Below the pieces are notes generated by a model. The model was given only the letters and a program-made list of their open reading frames with translations, ran no database searches and was not told the origin of the DNA. From Balaenoptera acutorostrata (lineage: Eukaryota > Chordata > Mammalia > Artiodactyla > Balaenopteridae), in the NCBI RefSeq assembly GCF_949987535.1, contig NC_080074.1:26743268-26807267 (forward strand): a DNA stretch of 64,000 nt, written 5' to 3'. Numbering within the stretch: position 1 is the stretch's first letter; each line of letters starts with the position of its first letter. This document shows positions 12,286 through 24,556 of this stretch, piece by piece. A program made the position numbers and the translations under genes.

Positions 12286-13037
12286 AAAAAAAATAACAGC
12301 TTTATTGAGATATAATTCGTATACCATACAATTGACCCATTTTAAAGTGTACAAGTGAATGATTTTTGTATACTCACAGAGTTGTGAAATCACCACCACA
12401 GTCAAATTTAGAACATTTTCATCATCCCAAAAAGAAACTCCATATCCATTAGCAGTCATTCTCCATTTCCTCCCTCCCCAAACTCCCCAAGCCAAGGCAA
12501 CCACTAATTTACTTTTTGTCTCTATGGATTTGCCTGTTTTGGACATTTTTTGTAAATGGAATCAGATATAATGCGGTCTTTGTGTCTGGCTTCTTTCAAT
12601 CAGGATAATGTCAAGGTTCTTCCATGGTGTAGCATGTGTCAGTACTTCATATCTTTTTATTGCCAAATAATATTTCATCGCATGGATGTATCACATTTTA
12701 TTTATCCAGTTGATGGACATTTGGGTTGTTCCCATTTTTTGCCTGTTATGATTAATGCTGCTATACACATGTGTACAAGTTTTTGTGTAGGCATATGTTT
12801 TCATTCCTCTTGGGAACATACCTAAGAGTAGAATTGCTGGGTTATATGCTAATTCTATATTTAACCTTTTGGGGAACTGCTAGAGTGTTTTCCACAGCAG
12901 CTGCACCATTTTTTGTTCCTACCAGCAGTTTATGAGGGTTCTGGTTTCTCCCTATCTCTGCTAACACTTGTTATTATATATCTTTTGATTGTGGTCGTCC
13001 TAGTGGTTGTGAAGTGGTATCTCATTATGGTTTTGTG
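12286..13037 (-). mobile_element. Old mammalian L1 3' fragment
   Basis: An antisense L1M-type 3' end (aacagctttattgagatata ... ttgatggacatttgggttgt) with many substitutions and small gaps. It predates the cetacean SINEs. Confidence 0.85.
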
Positions 13038-13654
13038 TTGGTTTTTGAAATTTCTTTTAATGAAAGTAGTTGTATTCATTATATGAGGAGATAGATAAAA
13101 TACCTTTAGCTGAAAGGCTGGTATGATTAATAATAAAACTTTGAAATTAACTTCCGTGCTTTACCACATTCCTTCTTACTAGTCATTTCTCGAAACTGTG
13201 TATCCAAAACCAGGATTGGATAGAATAATTGTCGTTGAGTTTTCATGGCTTGGCTTTTACTTCATTGCTGAAATTGCACAAGAATAAGTACCTAGAGCTT
13301 CCTGGTCCTCCCCATGCCACAGAGTCCAGGGTTGGAAGGCCTTGTCAGCAGCCAGCCTTTTGAGGGATGTAGTAGGTGTCTGGCCCATGTCAACTTAGAT
13401 AAGTGACCAGGGCATTTACTCATGATTCTCCCAGGGGTTAGCTGCTGCTGTGCAGATGTGGTGGTCATTATAAGTGGGGACAGCCAGAACTGGCCCCTTG
13501 CTCCAGTAAAGAGAGACTCCATGCCCTCTTCACAGACAAGCTTTATAGGCTGCAGATTTTATTGTAAAGAACAAGAAACCTAACAAAATGCAAAACACCT
13601 GTGAGGCCAGCAATAAATGTTGGGTGAACAAATGATTGGCTTTGGGCTCCAGAC

Positions 13655-13812
13655 AACATTCTAATATGGCAGCTTGGAGCAAGCTGTTTAAGCTCTCTGA
13701 GCCTTGGTCCCTTAGCTGCAAAACAGAGACAGGGAAATGCCTCTGTTGCTGGGTTCTTGGGATGACCTAAAAGTGCCAGCTCATGGTAGGCACTCAACAA
13801 ATGTTAATTCTC
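13655..13812 (+). repeat. MIR fragment
   Basis: 'gagccttggtcccttagctg' and the ending 'ggtaggcactcaacaaatgt' match MIR in sense orientation. Confidence 0.6.
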
Positions 13813-15640
13813 TTTCCTTAAGTAGCTCTGCTATTAGTCCCAGGTATTTTTTTCCTACAGGTTTCGTCCAGCTCCAGGTACAACAGAACACAGGGTTGGT
13901 TGTACTGTTTATCTTATCTCTTCTTTACAGAGAAATCATGAGCTCTTGGCAAAAATTAAGTATTGGTGGAAATGAATATTGCAATTTGGTAGCTGCTGAT
14001 TGACACGTGTTTGCTAAACAGCTACTCAAATTTCAGGAAGCTTGCCTGGAAGGGAAAAAAAAGGAAGAAATCCTAAGAATATTTTCATCCTCTTTGCCAG
14101 GTACTTATTTATAAAACCATCTTCTTGGGAATGTCCCAGCTGACAAATTTTTATGAAACATTGTTTAGCTTTGGCTCAGGAGTTCAAGTTAACCTGCATG
14201 AAATAAAAGGGTTGGGTCCTTTTTGGAGCTCTTTGCCTTAGAAATTTTTTTTTTTTCTTTTTTTTAAAGAAAGGGCAGTTCTTCTGGTCACTAGATCTTT
14301 TTTTAGGCCTTCGGGGAAGTCATAGTAACAGGCTCCATTGGGTTCCATGGCAACAAAGGGTTGTGACTTTATTAGGGGAGAATGGAGCATGCCAAGAAAG
14401 ATAAAAATCAGAGTATGGAAAATGTCTGACCAGATGAATGTGTTTTTTGGATCCTGTGCCCTGGAACAGAAAGGTTGCCCAAACTGGCATAAGTCTCCAT
14501 TACAAATTTGAATCTCTCTGGGTTATCATTAGGTCAGAGGGGTCAGTGCTTATTTCCAAAAGATCTTTCTGCGTCTTTGCTTTTTATTCACTCATTTATC
14601 CTTTTCTGCATCTTGGTTTTTGTTTTTGTTTTTTTTTTTGAATCAAAACAGCAATGTTGTAAGAACCTAACTGGAGATAATTCTGACTTCAAAGGTAGAA
14701 AAGAAATTTAGCACATTCTTTGTGGAACTGATTACAGCTGTAAATTGTGAGACCGTGTGGGAGGACCAACTAGAGGCAATTATAACTTGATTGAACCCTC
14801 CCTGAATTAAAGCTTGCTGTGTGCTTTCCAAGCTGGGGGTTTAGTTTCCCATCAGTGTTTCTTGTTGATGGGTTTAGAGATACTGGTTTCAGGGCAAGGT
14901 TGTGGAAACTCTGTAGGAGCTGTCTTCTTCTCTCTCCCAACAGCAAGGTGCAGGCTGTTGCTTTAAATGAAAGTGTGATTATTAGACTTCTTTTGCTAAA
15001 GTTTCTAATATTTGACCAAGAAATAGTGAGATCGGAGGACTTTGAGTCTTCCTCACCTGGTTATAAATGTGTGGGACTGTATTTCCTTTTCTATCAGATG
15101 TGCTGTTTTATGTGTCCCCTCATCCTGATACTGAAAGTGAAAGAACCCCGAGCGGCAGGTAGCTAGATGTTGGACAGCCTTATAACGATAGTTATTCTTT
15201 AAACCAGTGGCATGTAATGACACACCCTCTGCCTTCAGACTTCATTAGTCACTTACTTGGGGCCTCATCATGGTGAATCAGAAATTTCATAGATACTCAT
15301 GATAAACATAATAATAAGTAATATTGGTATAAGAGGCAAGAAATAGCTCACCAGGTTTCGGGTGTCCCAGCTATCATTAATCAGCTGGTAAGTCCTTGGG
15401 AAACTTATTTAACAACTTGAGCCTTGACTTCCTTATCTTAAAATGAGTTTGACGTGAATTGGTGATTCCCAGAATTCCCTGTTTATGAGAACAACCTGGG
15501 TCACTGGTTTAACATCTAGAACCTCTATTAGAGATTCTGATTCACTAGGTCTGGGGTGGGGCAAGGATAGCAGGGGCCCCAGGTGATCTTACAGTCGCAT
15601 GTTCAGGAAATACCAGACGAGCTCGGTAGTTGTCAGACTT

Positions 15641-15770
15641 TATTTGGACATGAGAATGGGGTGGGGGTGGGAGGGAGGAAGGAGGATGTGTGATCAGGTG
15701 ATCGCTATTTGGACATGAGAATGGGGTGGGGGTGGGAGGGAGGAAGGAGGATGTGTGATCAGGTGATCGC
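15641..15770 (+). repeat. Perfect 65-bp tandem duplication
   Basis: Two adjacent identical 65-bp units (15641-15705 and 15706-15770) start tatttggacatgagaatggg and end tcaggtgatcgc. No difference was found between them. Each carries a G-run motif (GGGG-T-GGGGG-T-GGG-A-GGG at 15658-15675 and 15723-15740). Confidence 0.97.
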
Positions 15771-16699
15771 AGCCACGATCTGAGAAACTTCGGTCTACAC
15801 TACGCGAGGTCCCTTCCAGCCCCAAAGGTGGCTTTTCTACATGTCCCCCCCCATACCCCACCTTAGATAAGCCAGAAGCTTTGATGGGAGGGCCTGGTGG
15901 GTTCTGCTTACAGCCAGCGCTGGCTCCAAACTCCATATCAGTGTTTGAAAAAAATTATTTGTTTTAAAATCTTGGAGTGATGCAATAGTGAACACCTTTG
16001 TTTATAGAATTTTCTACTCTATAGTGTGTAGTTCCGTTTGGATAAGACACAGTGTTTGCTAAGCATGGTTATTTCTGGTGTGCATGAGGTAGGACCAGCA
16101 ATGTAGAAATTACCTGGAGAGCTGGTTAAAAAATATAGGAATTGGACTCCCAGACCCAAAGATTCAGTAAATCCTATATGGAGCTTGAGCATCAGTCTTT
16201 TTTTTTTTTAAGTTGAAGGGTTTTTTTCTTTTTCTTTCCAAGGTTTTGACAAAAGTTGTGGGCTCCTCCCGATCTCACCCCAATTTCCAGAGTAAAACTA
16301 AGTTTAAGTGTCAGCACACATGTTTAGCACAAGGGTGATGGTTAAATTGAGCCACTTAGATTATGGAAGAGTCTATAACACATACAGCAGGTACTTTAGA
16401 GAAAAGAAGCCTGGTCTTCTGAGAGGCTAAGACAAGGGTTCCTAAAGTGTAATGATGAGATCATTACCTGCTGGAGCAAACACATTTTAATGTATATCCG
16501 CTCTATAGAGTTCCTATTTGTTCCTCGTTTTATTTCCTTTTTAACGAAGATTGAATGACATTGTTAAATGAGGTGTCTTGTAGATCATCCACGTAAGCCC
16601 AAATTATGAAGGTTCACTTTGTTTTCCTTTTAACTAGCTACACTTAAAAAGTGCAAGTTCATAGGAAAAAAAATCCCATAGTACTAAAGGGCACATGGT

Positions 16700-16995
16700 A
16701 GAAAATGCAGTCTCTCTTTTCAACTTCTCATCCTTATCCCCAGAGATAAGTGCTGTTAAGTTTCTTATGTATCTTTACAGAAATGTTCTCTCAAACAATG
16801 TTCTCACAAAATATCATTTATTTAACCAGTCTCCTACTGATAATACAATTTAAGTTCCTTCTAGAGTGCTTTTTTTACATGTTTGTTTTGCCTTGTAATA
16901 CTGTACTGAGTATTTTTGTACATCTTTTTTTCTGTAACCGTATATGGATAAATTTCTAAAAGCAAAATTGTTGGGTTAAAGGGCATGTGTCTTTT
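16700..16995 (-). mobile_element. Old L1M-type fragment
   Basis: Antisense L1-like sequence ending near 'gcaaaattgttgggttaaag'. Diverged. Confidence 0.55.
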
Positions 16996-18548
16996 AAATA
17001 GGGATAGATGGGAACAAGATGTCCTTCCAAAGGGTTGTACCAGTTTACCGGGGAAATCTTTTATTTTCAGAAGGCTTTCCTGCCCCAGTTGGTTCTGATG
17101 CAGCAGATAAGCAGCTAACTCTCCTTGTTTACTCAAAACCTGTGTCACCAGGGCCTCTGGTTGAAGGAATTAAATGAGATATTTCTTGAGAAAGAGAATA
17201 ATTAAAAAGGTAGCTGAGGTTTTCAGAGGGAGAAGAGAATAGAGAATGGCTTGGCAAAGCAAGTAACTAACCCTCAATTTGCCAGAAGAGGGCTTTGGAT
17301 CACACGAGGTCACAGAACCTGAACTGGGTTGGGAAGCAAGTCAGGCAGCCCTGCAGCAGAATGTGATAATGAGAAAATCATGCTCTAGATTATGGTAAAC
17401 CGTTTCCTGGATCTGACCTGCTCCTTTAGTAGATGCCGTAGGGCAGTTTTGGGTGAAGCATTGTGATGAGATGCTCTTCATTTTAAACACCTCTATTATG
17501 AGTCATGGTGTAGTAGTTAGGTGTGTGTAATGTGTGTTTCAAAGTAATGTTTAAATGGAAAGAATTACATCTCAGTAGTCTGTCAGTCGAATATGTGTGC
17601 ATCTCCTTAATGCAGGTCAGGAGCCAGGTGGCATGGGGATTGTGCTGGTTTAGTGGCAGTTGCCATACAGCCTGGCTCTGTCTCTCTGCCTTCATTTTGC
17701 CTCCTAGTGACAGCAAGATAGGAGAGGATCTTATAGGCACACAGAAAATTAGTTGAGTCTTTTCAAGTCTGGGAAGTTCAAGTCCATTCAAGGCAGGGAA
17801 GAATTGGGGGGTATCTCGGAGGGGGTTGGTATGTCAGTGAGGAGTCAAAATCTTAGATATTGGCTAAAGAGTCATGGCCAGCTGGATTGTGTGAGTTTAA
17901 AGGGAGCCATCCAGAGTCCAGACAATCTGAGAGCAGCAAGAACCTCGGGTTAGGGCTGGGCATGTTGGGGAGAGGGATACATGTTCTTCCTCAGCACGTA
18001 GGGACCCAAGTGCCCTCTAAAATTGGTCATGCTTGAGCCGTACCACCTGTGGCCGAGTTGAAGGCAGCTGGGAATTAAGCAAGTCCCGAAGACCATAGCT
18101 GTGAATTGGATCATTCTCTATCTTGAATCAGAATAATTAAATGAGCCAAACAACTAGAGAGCTTTGAGACAATCGTAAAACAAATTTATATTGGAAACCT
18201 GTGTGAATTTTTTGGAGATATTTATGACTAGACACAGAACATGAAGTAGGTATGCTAAACTAGGCTGTCGATGAAAGAATGAGAACATATGAAGCTACCA
18301 GGGAAGGATCAGGAAGCAAGGAAGAGGTGATCGTGAATGTGTTTTAGCCAAGTAAGTTGGAGATGAAATAAAATATCCAGTGACCAAGATGTTTTCAGAC
18401 TAGGGAGGCAGCCATAAAAATGGGTAAGACAAATTAGAGCCTAAATTTGAAGGCAAAATCAGGAGAAAAATGAACAAGCTTGGCTATGTGGAGTTGAATT
18501 CTGTATGCCTTAGTGGTCAGTATGATTTTAAATCTTATTGTCGTTTTT

Positions 18549-18764
18549 TTTTGGTTAATATTTATTTAGGCTGCTCTGGGTCTTAGTTGCGGTACGCAGG
18601 ATCTTCATTGCGGCCCGTGGGATCCTTAGTTACGGCATGTGGGGTCTTTTTTTTTTTTTAGTTGCGGCATGCATGCGGGATCTAGTTCCCTGACCAGGGA
18701 TCAAACCCGGGTCCTCTGCATTGGGAGCACAGAGTCTTACCCACTGGACCACCAGGGAAGTCCC
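18549..18764 (-). repeat. CHR-type SINE (first of a same-site pair)
   Basis: The element is antisense and ends on the + strand with ccaccagggaagtccc. An unusual internal T-run lies at about 18646-18659, read as an A-run in sense. It is flanked by ttattgtcgttttt (18535-18548) and ttattgtagttttt (18765-18778). Confidence 0.88.
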
Positions 18765-18778
18765 TTATTGTAGTTTTT

Positions 18779-19027
18779 TTTTTTTTTTTTTTTTTGGCTG
18801 TTTCAGGTCTTAGTTGTGGCACATGGGATCTTTGTTGCGGCACACGGGCTCTTCGTTGTGGTGCACAGGCTTCTCTCTAGTTGTAGCACACGGGCTCAGT
18901 AGTTGCAGCACGCAGGCTTAGTTGCCCTGCGGCATGTGGGATCTTAGTTCCCTGACCAGAGATCGAACCTGAGTCCCCTGCATTGGAAAGCAGATTCTCA
19001 ACCACTGGACCAGCAGGGAAGTCCCCC
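18779..19027 (-). repeat. CHR-type SINE (second of a same-site pair)
   Basis: A second antisense SINE follows directly, starting with its T-rich tail and ending ccagcagggaagtccccc. The same flank ttattgtagttttt follows it at 19028-19041, so three copies of one target sequence bracket two insertions. The two SINE bodies differ in sequence, so this is not a tandem duplication of one copy. Confidence 0.88.
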
Positions 19028-19705
19028 TTATTGTAGTTTTTAAATGTCCATTTAAGAGTTATAAATAGAAAAAGCAAAATGAGCCTAACAAAGAAAGTAT
19101 ATATTTCTTATATACAGAGTATACTGTTGATTTAAAATTTGGTTTAAGGCAAGAGCCATTTGCTAGAATTCATTATTTAAAATTTAATTTAAGACCTTTA
19201 CTTGAACTGAGCCAGAGGATAGAGGCTGTGTAAATACTAACTTCAGTAGACACTCTTCCTCTTAAATATTACTGTATAGATTTACGCAAAGAGTAAAGTT
19301 CTGTTACTTTGACAGGGCTTTATTAGACCGACAAAATTTTCTTTCTTTTGCAAACCCCCATTGCCCTTTTCTCCCCCCATCACACCCCCAACACAGAATT
19401 AAATCAGTACCGTATAAACCACATAACCATTTTGAGATCTTTGTATTAGTTATTTAATGTCAAGGGCAAGAAATCCTGTCTCCTAGACTCATTCTGGCCT
19501 GAGTTTTTCATATGACTTATGGCAGTTCAAATATTTGAGAATCTCTTCATGCAAGGAAGGTCAAAAGGGATTCAAAGATGAGTGACTGACAGCAAGGCAA
19601 CTTGTAATCTGTTGCAGAGGTTAGTAGTCAAATTGTTATAATAAAAAGCAGTATATGATCATGAAAGGGCAAGAGAAAAATATTTAATATTTGTGTCTGG
19701 CCTGA

Positions 19706-19870
19706 CATAAGGTTCTTTACTGATCTTATTACATTCCAGGAGGAATTTCCTCATATGAGACTACAGTCTCAAAAAGGTTAATTTACTTGCCGGAGGTCAT
19801 ACAGCTGCTAAGTGGCAGAGTGGGGATTTGATCAGGTCTGCCTGACCCGAAAGTCCAAGTACTTCCTCTC
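19706..19870 (-). repeat. MIR fragment
   Basis: 'ttacttgccggaggtcatac agctgc' and 'gtggcagagtggggatttga' match antisense MIR. Confidence 0.65.
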
Positions 19871-19924
19871 AGTGAGCTGCCCCAAGGCACTGTCACTGAT
19901 GGGCTCCAATTCTCTTTCTTAAGC

Positions 19925-20515
19925 CCCGGTCTCTCTGAGTGCCCCTCTGGACACCTGTGCTTAAATGTGCCACAGGAGCCTCGAATTCATTATGTCTGAT
20001 GCTGACTCCTCCGCTACCCCAAATCTCTTCCTCCTCCTGCCTCTCCTCAGTTGCCTGCCTTGTGCTTGATCTTTTGGCCACCAGAAGGGATGAAGCAAGT
20101 GGGGTTTTCCATGACTCTGCCGTTCACCCCCCATCCGATTGGTATCACGTCCTTTTGATGCTGCCTCCTTTGTCTACCTCAGACGCTGTTCTCTCCTTTC
20201 CCAGGACAACCCTGCATCCAGCCGTCACCAGCTCTTGCCTTAGATTACTACAGCAGGCTCCAGTCCGCTCCACTGAGATGCATCTTCTCTCCTGCTTTTT
20301 CAGAAGGACTTGTCTGAAACAGGGATCTGATTATCCTAATCCCTTTAGCGGCTGCCACCTGTCCTATCAGATGAAATCTAAACACCTTGGCGTGATATAA
20401 CTGGAGCCCTCAAAATCTCATCCCTGTCTGCTGACCTAATTCTTCTCCTGCCTTCTTTGCCATGCCCAGTACCCTTCACATCGTCACCTGCTGTCTGGCT
20501 GAATGAATCAGAGCG
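19925..20515 (+). repeat. L2 fragment (decayed coding region)
   Basis: Sense L2 sequence: 'cctcgaattcattatgtctg', 'gattactacagcaggctcca' and 'tatcagatgaaatctaaaca'. The 153-residue open reading frame here is part of this relic and is not a host gene. Confidence 0.6.
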
Positions 20516-21750
20516 CACTGCCTGAAGTACCTTCTCACTGACAAGTCTCTTTCTTCCTGCCTTGCACCAGCCTTGTTTCCTCTCCTGCCCTCCTCCTCCT
20601 CCTCCTCCGCGCCCCCCACCTTGGCCACCCCTCCCAAGTGCTGTCTTCTAGCACCGCGTACACCTCCTAGGGCACTCATCAGCGACTGTCATTGTTTCCC
20701 TTGCCACTAGCCTGGGGGTGGGGTGCCCCTTTGCAACTCCAGCACGCCTCGCTGCGTCTGATACTCGAAGGCACCAGCGAGCATGTGTCTCATGAATGAA
20801 ACAACAGAGGAAAGAGTCTCCTGACCCCACTCACTGCCCTTCCCTACGCGCTTGGACCACTTACCGCTCGCCCTGCCTTCATCCATGTTGGGGTTTCCTG
20901 TGCTCGGTTCACTGCTTTGCATTGGCTCTGCCCAACTGGAGTTTGTTGAATTGAGCCTGTTTCCTAGTCGGTAAATCAGGAGTGCCAGGCTGGACATCCT
21001 CTAAGGTCCTCTCCCACCCCCAGAGTTGTGTGATAACAGGACTTTGTTCTAGTCTGCCTCTCTCCAAATATACAGAATGTATATCTTTTCTTCTGGCAGT
21101 AGCAAGAGCCCGTTTGTCAGCAGTGGGTTGAATACAGTGTATTATTGCGGGCAGTAGCATTGGTTACAGTGCAGGGCGTGGAGTTTCTCGGAGACAAACA
21201 CGGGAATACCCAGAGATACGTGAGCAGTATCTCCAAAGTTCAGGGTGAGTCATGGTAGGAGCTGTTTGACTATCCAGCCTGCCTGCCTTACAGGCTCAGA
21301 TGCCTCTCAGGCAGGGTGGGGAGCGAGCTGCTCGCTGATTTGTGGTGTGGCGTTTGGTAAGTCTCCTCCCCGCTCTGCAGTTTCAACCAGGCTGTGTAAA
21401 TATGTATCGTAGAGCTGTGTAGTAATTCGTATCCTATGAGATGCTTGAAAGAGATGCAAGTTATTTGGGGGCTTTTAATAGTTGTCTTTATGCTTGGCCA
21501 AGTCCTTCCGTAATTTCTCACTGGATTTCTAGATACTTAAACTGCTGAAACTCCTAATGAGCCACCAAAATCCTTATCGTTTGGTCCTTTAAAAATGTAA
21601 ATTCAATGAGTGTGATTTAAGAGGTGAACAGATATCTGACTGAGTAGGAGGGTGCCGGCTACTGGCTGGAAAAGAGCCAGTTCTCCTCTTACTTCCCTGT
21701 CATTTTGAAAGTGATCCTGGGTCTGACCAGACTGAGTTGGAATCTAACTT

Positions 21751-21792
21751 TGTACTTTAACATCCGGTCTGTAGACGGGATGTTAAAGTACA
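21751..21792. repeat. Near-perfect 42-bp palindrome (hairpin)
   Basis: Arms tgtactttaacatcc (21751-21765) and ggatgttaaagtaca (21778-21792) are exact reverse complements. After one G-G mismatch the inner bases gtct/agac also pair, leaving a 2-base loop. Confidence 0.97.
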
Positions 21793-22282
21793 TCGGGAAG
21801 CAGAGGGAAGCGGGCATCCCTCCTTGAAACTTCAGACTTCACAAAACTGACTGCGAGACAGCGTGTGGTGTGGTGGCTGTGGTTGGGAGAGGGAGCAGCA
21901 GAGGGGAAGTGTCGTGATCTGAAGAATCAGGGCTCCTCCGGCCGGCTGTCCTCGGCCACCCCATGGTGGTGGATGCAGCGCCCACTGTGGGGCAGGGAAG
22001 GTTCCATATCACCTGAACTCTGCCTATAAGAGCTGCTTGATCTCATGGGAAATCTGTATTCAATTTGTGGTTGTGTGTGTGCATCTGTGTCAGGGAAGAC
22101 TGGGATATTGCTGCAAAATAAATAGTCTTTCATTTCCTGGACATTAAAATATTTGGAACACTTATTAATTCAGGTCATTTTTCTCCCAATTAGTTCTGTA
22201 TCAAATGTTTACCCTGGAACGTCACAAAGGTGGGCTTGTTGTTGGTAATGATCCCCAACCTTTAGAAACAAAAACAGCTTGC

Positions 22283-22294
22283 GGGGGGGGGGGG
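22283..22294 (+). repeat. (G)12 homopolymer
   Basis: A run of 12 G on the + strand; sequencing slippage is likely here. Confidence 0.95.
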
Positions 22295-23041
22295 CGATGA
22301 GGGGTATGGAGAGTTGGAGGAGTTTGCTGCTTATTGTGTGATCCTTTGAATCGTGGAGATTAAATTTCTGTTGTTAAAAGAAAATTGGGGGGCTAGTTGA
22401 AAAAATAATTGGAAGGCTAGTTGTTCTGACAGGAGAGCATCTTAATAGCCTCATAGCATTGTGAGCGCAGTGATTGACAGATTGACATGCACAGTTTCAG
22501 TTGGAATGAAAGGGAGAAATTGCCACCCAAACTGCTAGAGCACAGCTTGTGAAAGAACTATAGCTGCCGTCTGTGCAAGGCTGTTCAAAAGGGTGGCAGG
22601 AATGGGTCTCTTCTTGCCAGCCGCCGGTTGACGGGCTCTTCTGGAGAAGCCCTTGCAACGCTGGCCAGCCGCTCCCCCCAGGCTCTTCCTCCTCTCTGTT
22701 CCCCTCTTCCAGCCACTGAAGATCACAGTCGGTTACCTAAAGTACAGACATGGGTTGTTTGCAGGCTGCCTGGCGGTTACTTTGTAGCCTGGGGGGGAAT
22801 TTGGGGCTCTCTTCTGACTACATCCTTCACATTCCAGGGTGTGAGCCACTGAGGATAATGACCCAGGGAGACTAAGTCAGGACCTATTGCAGGAGGTGGC
22901 CTGAGGGCCTTTGAATCCAGGTCACAATTTAAGTAGGGCCTCAAATTTAGATTTTTAACATTATTACCCAAAGAGTTAAGTGTAGACCCAGAGATAAAAG
23001 CAATGGGATTAAAAGAGGATGTTATTTATCATATAACTTAA

Positions 23042-23042
<1 letters not shown>

Positions 23043-23088
<46 letters not shown>

Positions 23089-23096
23089 TGCACACT
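23043..23096 (+). repeat. (CA)n microsatellite
   Basis: An uninterrupted CA run of about 40 bp with degenerate CA edges. Confidence 0.98.
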
Positions 23097-23149
23097 CAGT
23101 TTATTTTACTGTGTAATTTATTCCATAGTTTTTATTTTTAAATGTTTGT

Positions 23150-23690
23150 AAATTGTAAAATATTATATATAGAAGATATTCCATTTTAAAAAGTAACATG
23201 AAACACCCCTGCACCTAAAACCCAGGGCAGGAAATCAGACTTGACCCTCTGACCTTTTCCCTGATTCATATCCCGCTGTCACAAGCCTCCTCACCCAGGA
23301 GGTGATGCTGTCCCAGGGTTTGTGTTAACCGTCCCCTTGCTTTTTCTCTATCGTTTACTACCTGTGTGTTTATACCTAAACAAGAGTTTGCTTGCATTTG
23401 AACTTTGTAAAGTGGAGTTCATACTGCATGTGTTCTTCTTTGACTTGCTGCTCTTAAAATTTATCCACTTTAAGTCTTGAAGCTATGGTTCATTTCATTC
23501 CACTGTACAAATGCACACAAGGTACGTGTATCCATTCTATTGCCTGTAGACCTTTGGGTTATTTTGGGTGGTCGTTACTGTTGTTGTTTTCTGTTGTGGA
23601 CATTGCTGCTATGCATATTTTTAATGCACTGTCCTAACGTGGGCACTTGTTCTTAGGAATGGAATTTCTGGGTCTCTTGAGCTTGTGTAT
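23150..23690 (-). mobile_element. Old L1M-type fragment
   Basis: Antisense L1-like sequence (around 'gtatccattctattgcctgt' and 'ggaatggaatttctgggtct'). Diverged. Confidence 0.6.
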
Positions 23691-23906
23691 GTTCAAATGC
23701 CAAACAATTTTTAATGTTCTAAGAATTCAGTAAATGTAAACATTTCAAATATATCTTGGAATCCAATTCCATTGCTTCATTTAAAAATAAATTCTAGGAC
23801 CATCAAAAAAATTTTTAATGGAAGTAGGCCTGCCTTGTTTTGGATCCTGAGCAACTTCAACCTTAAGGAGATAGCTTTAATGCTTTTTGTAGTTGTTACA
23901 GAAACC

Positions 23907-23907
23907 T

Positions 23908-23939
<32 letters not shown>

Positions 23940-24207
23940 ATTTTTGGGTGTATTGGGTCTTCGTTTCTGTGCGAGGGCTTCCTCTAGTTGCGGCGAGCGG
24001 GGGCCACTCTTCATCACGGTGCGCGGGCCTCTCACTGTCTCGGCCTCTCTTGTTGCGGAGCAAGGCTCCAGACGCGCAGGCTCAGTAGTTGTGGCTCACG
24101 GGCCCAGTTGCTCCGCGGCATGTGGGATCTTCCCGGACCAGGGCTCGAACCCGTGTCCCCTGCATTAGCAGGTGGATTCTCAACCACTGCGCCACCAGGG
24201 AAGCCCC
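23907..24207 (-). repeat. CHR-2-like SINE (first of a same-site pair)
   Basis: This is a full-length antisense copy with a T-tail of about 20, a B box seen as gggctcgaacc, and the head ccaccagggaagcccc. Flanks cagaaacctttt (23899) and agaaaccatttt (24208) are the target duplications. Confidence 0.94.
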
Positions 24208-24214
24208 AGAAACC

Positions 24215-24556
24215 ATTTTTTTTTTTTTTTTAATTTTATAGCTACTTTATTTATTTCTTTCTTTATTTTTGGCTGTGTTGGGTCTTCAGTTCGTGCGAGG
24301 GCTTTCTCTAGTTACGGCAAGTGGGGGCTACTCTTCATCGCGGTGCAGGGACCGCTCTTCATCGCGGTGCGCGGGCCTCTCACTATCGCGGCCCCTCCCG
24401 TTGCGGGGCACAGGCTCCAGACGCGCAGGCTCAGTAGTTGTGGCTCACGGGCCCAGCTGCTCCGTGGCATGTGGGATCTTCCCAGACCAGGGCTCGAACC
24501 CGTGTCCCCTGCATTAGCAGGCAGATTCTCAACCACTGCGCCACCAGGGAAGCCCC
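24215..24556 (-). repeat. CHR-2-like SINE with 24-bp internal duplication (second of a same-site pair)
   Basis: This full-length antisense copy lies next to the previous one and again ends at agaaaccatttt (24557). The motif ctcttcatcgcggtgc occurs twice, at 24331 and 24355. The same duplication is found in the SINE at 37638-37957, so it marks a subfamily. A short AT-rich trailer lies between two A-rich tracts at its 3' end. Confidence 0.94.

Larger units (their letters stand above)
13040..18534. other. Mostly unique intronic sequence
   Basis: Apart from the MIR, old L1 and 65-bp duplication listed separately, I see nothing but ordinary intronic sequence with short A/T runs. Confidence 0.6.
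20520..23040. other. Unique, relatively GC-rich intronic sequence
   Basis: The block has short CTC-repeat and G-run tracts and the palindrome at 21751, but no gene or confident repeat. 22560-22720 is locally GC-rich. Confidence 0.55.

Noticed and set aside
15641..15770. CRISPR-like direct repeats
   Set aside because: It is a simple two-copy tandem duplication without spacers, in mammalian DNA.
19939..20400. A 153-codon frame with a Ser/Leu-rich product
   Set aside because: It falls in an L2 relic, whose reverse-transcriptase region gives this kind of composition.
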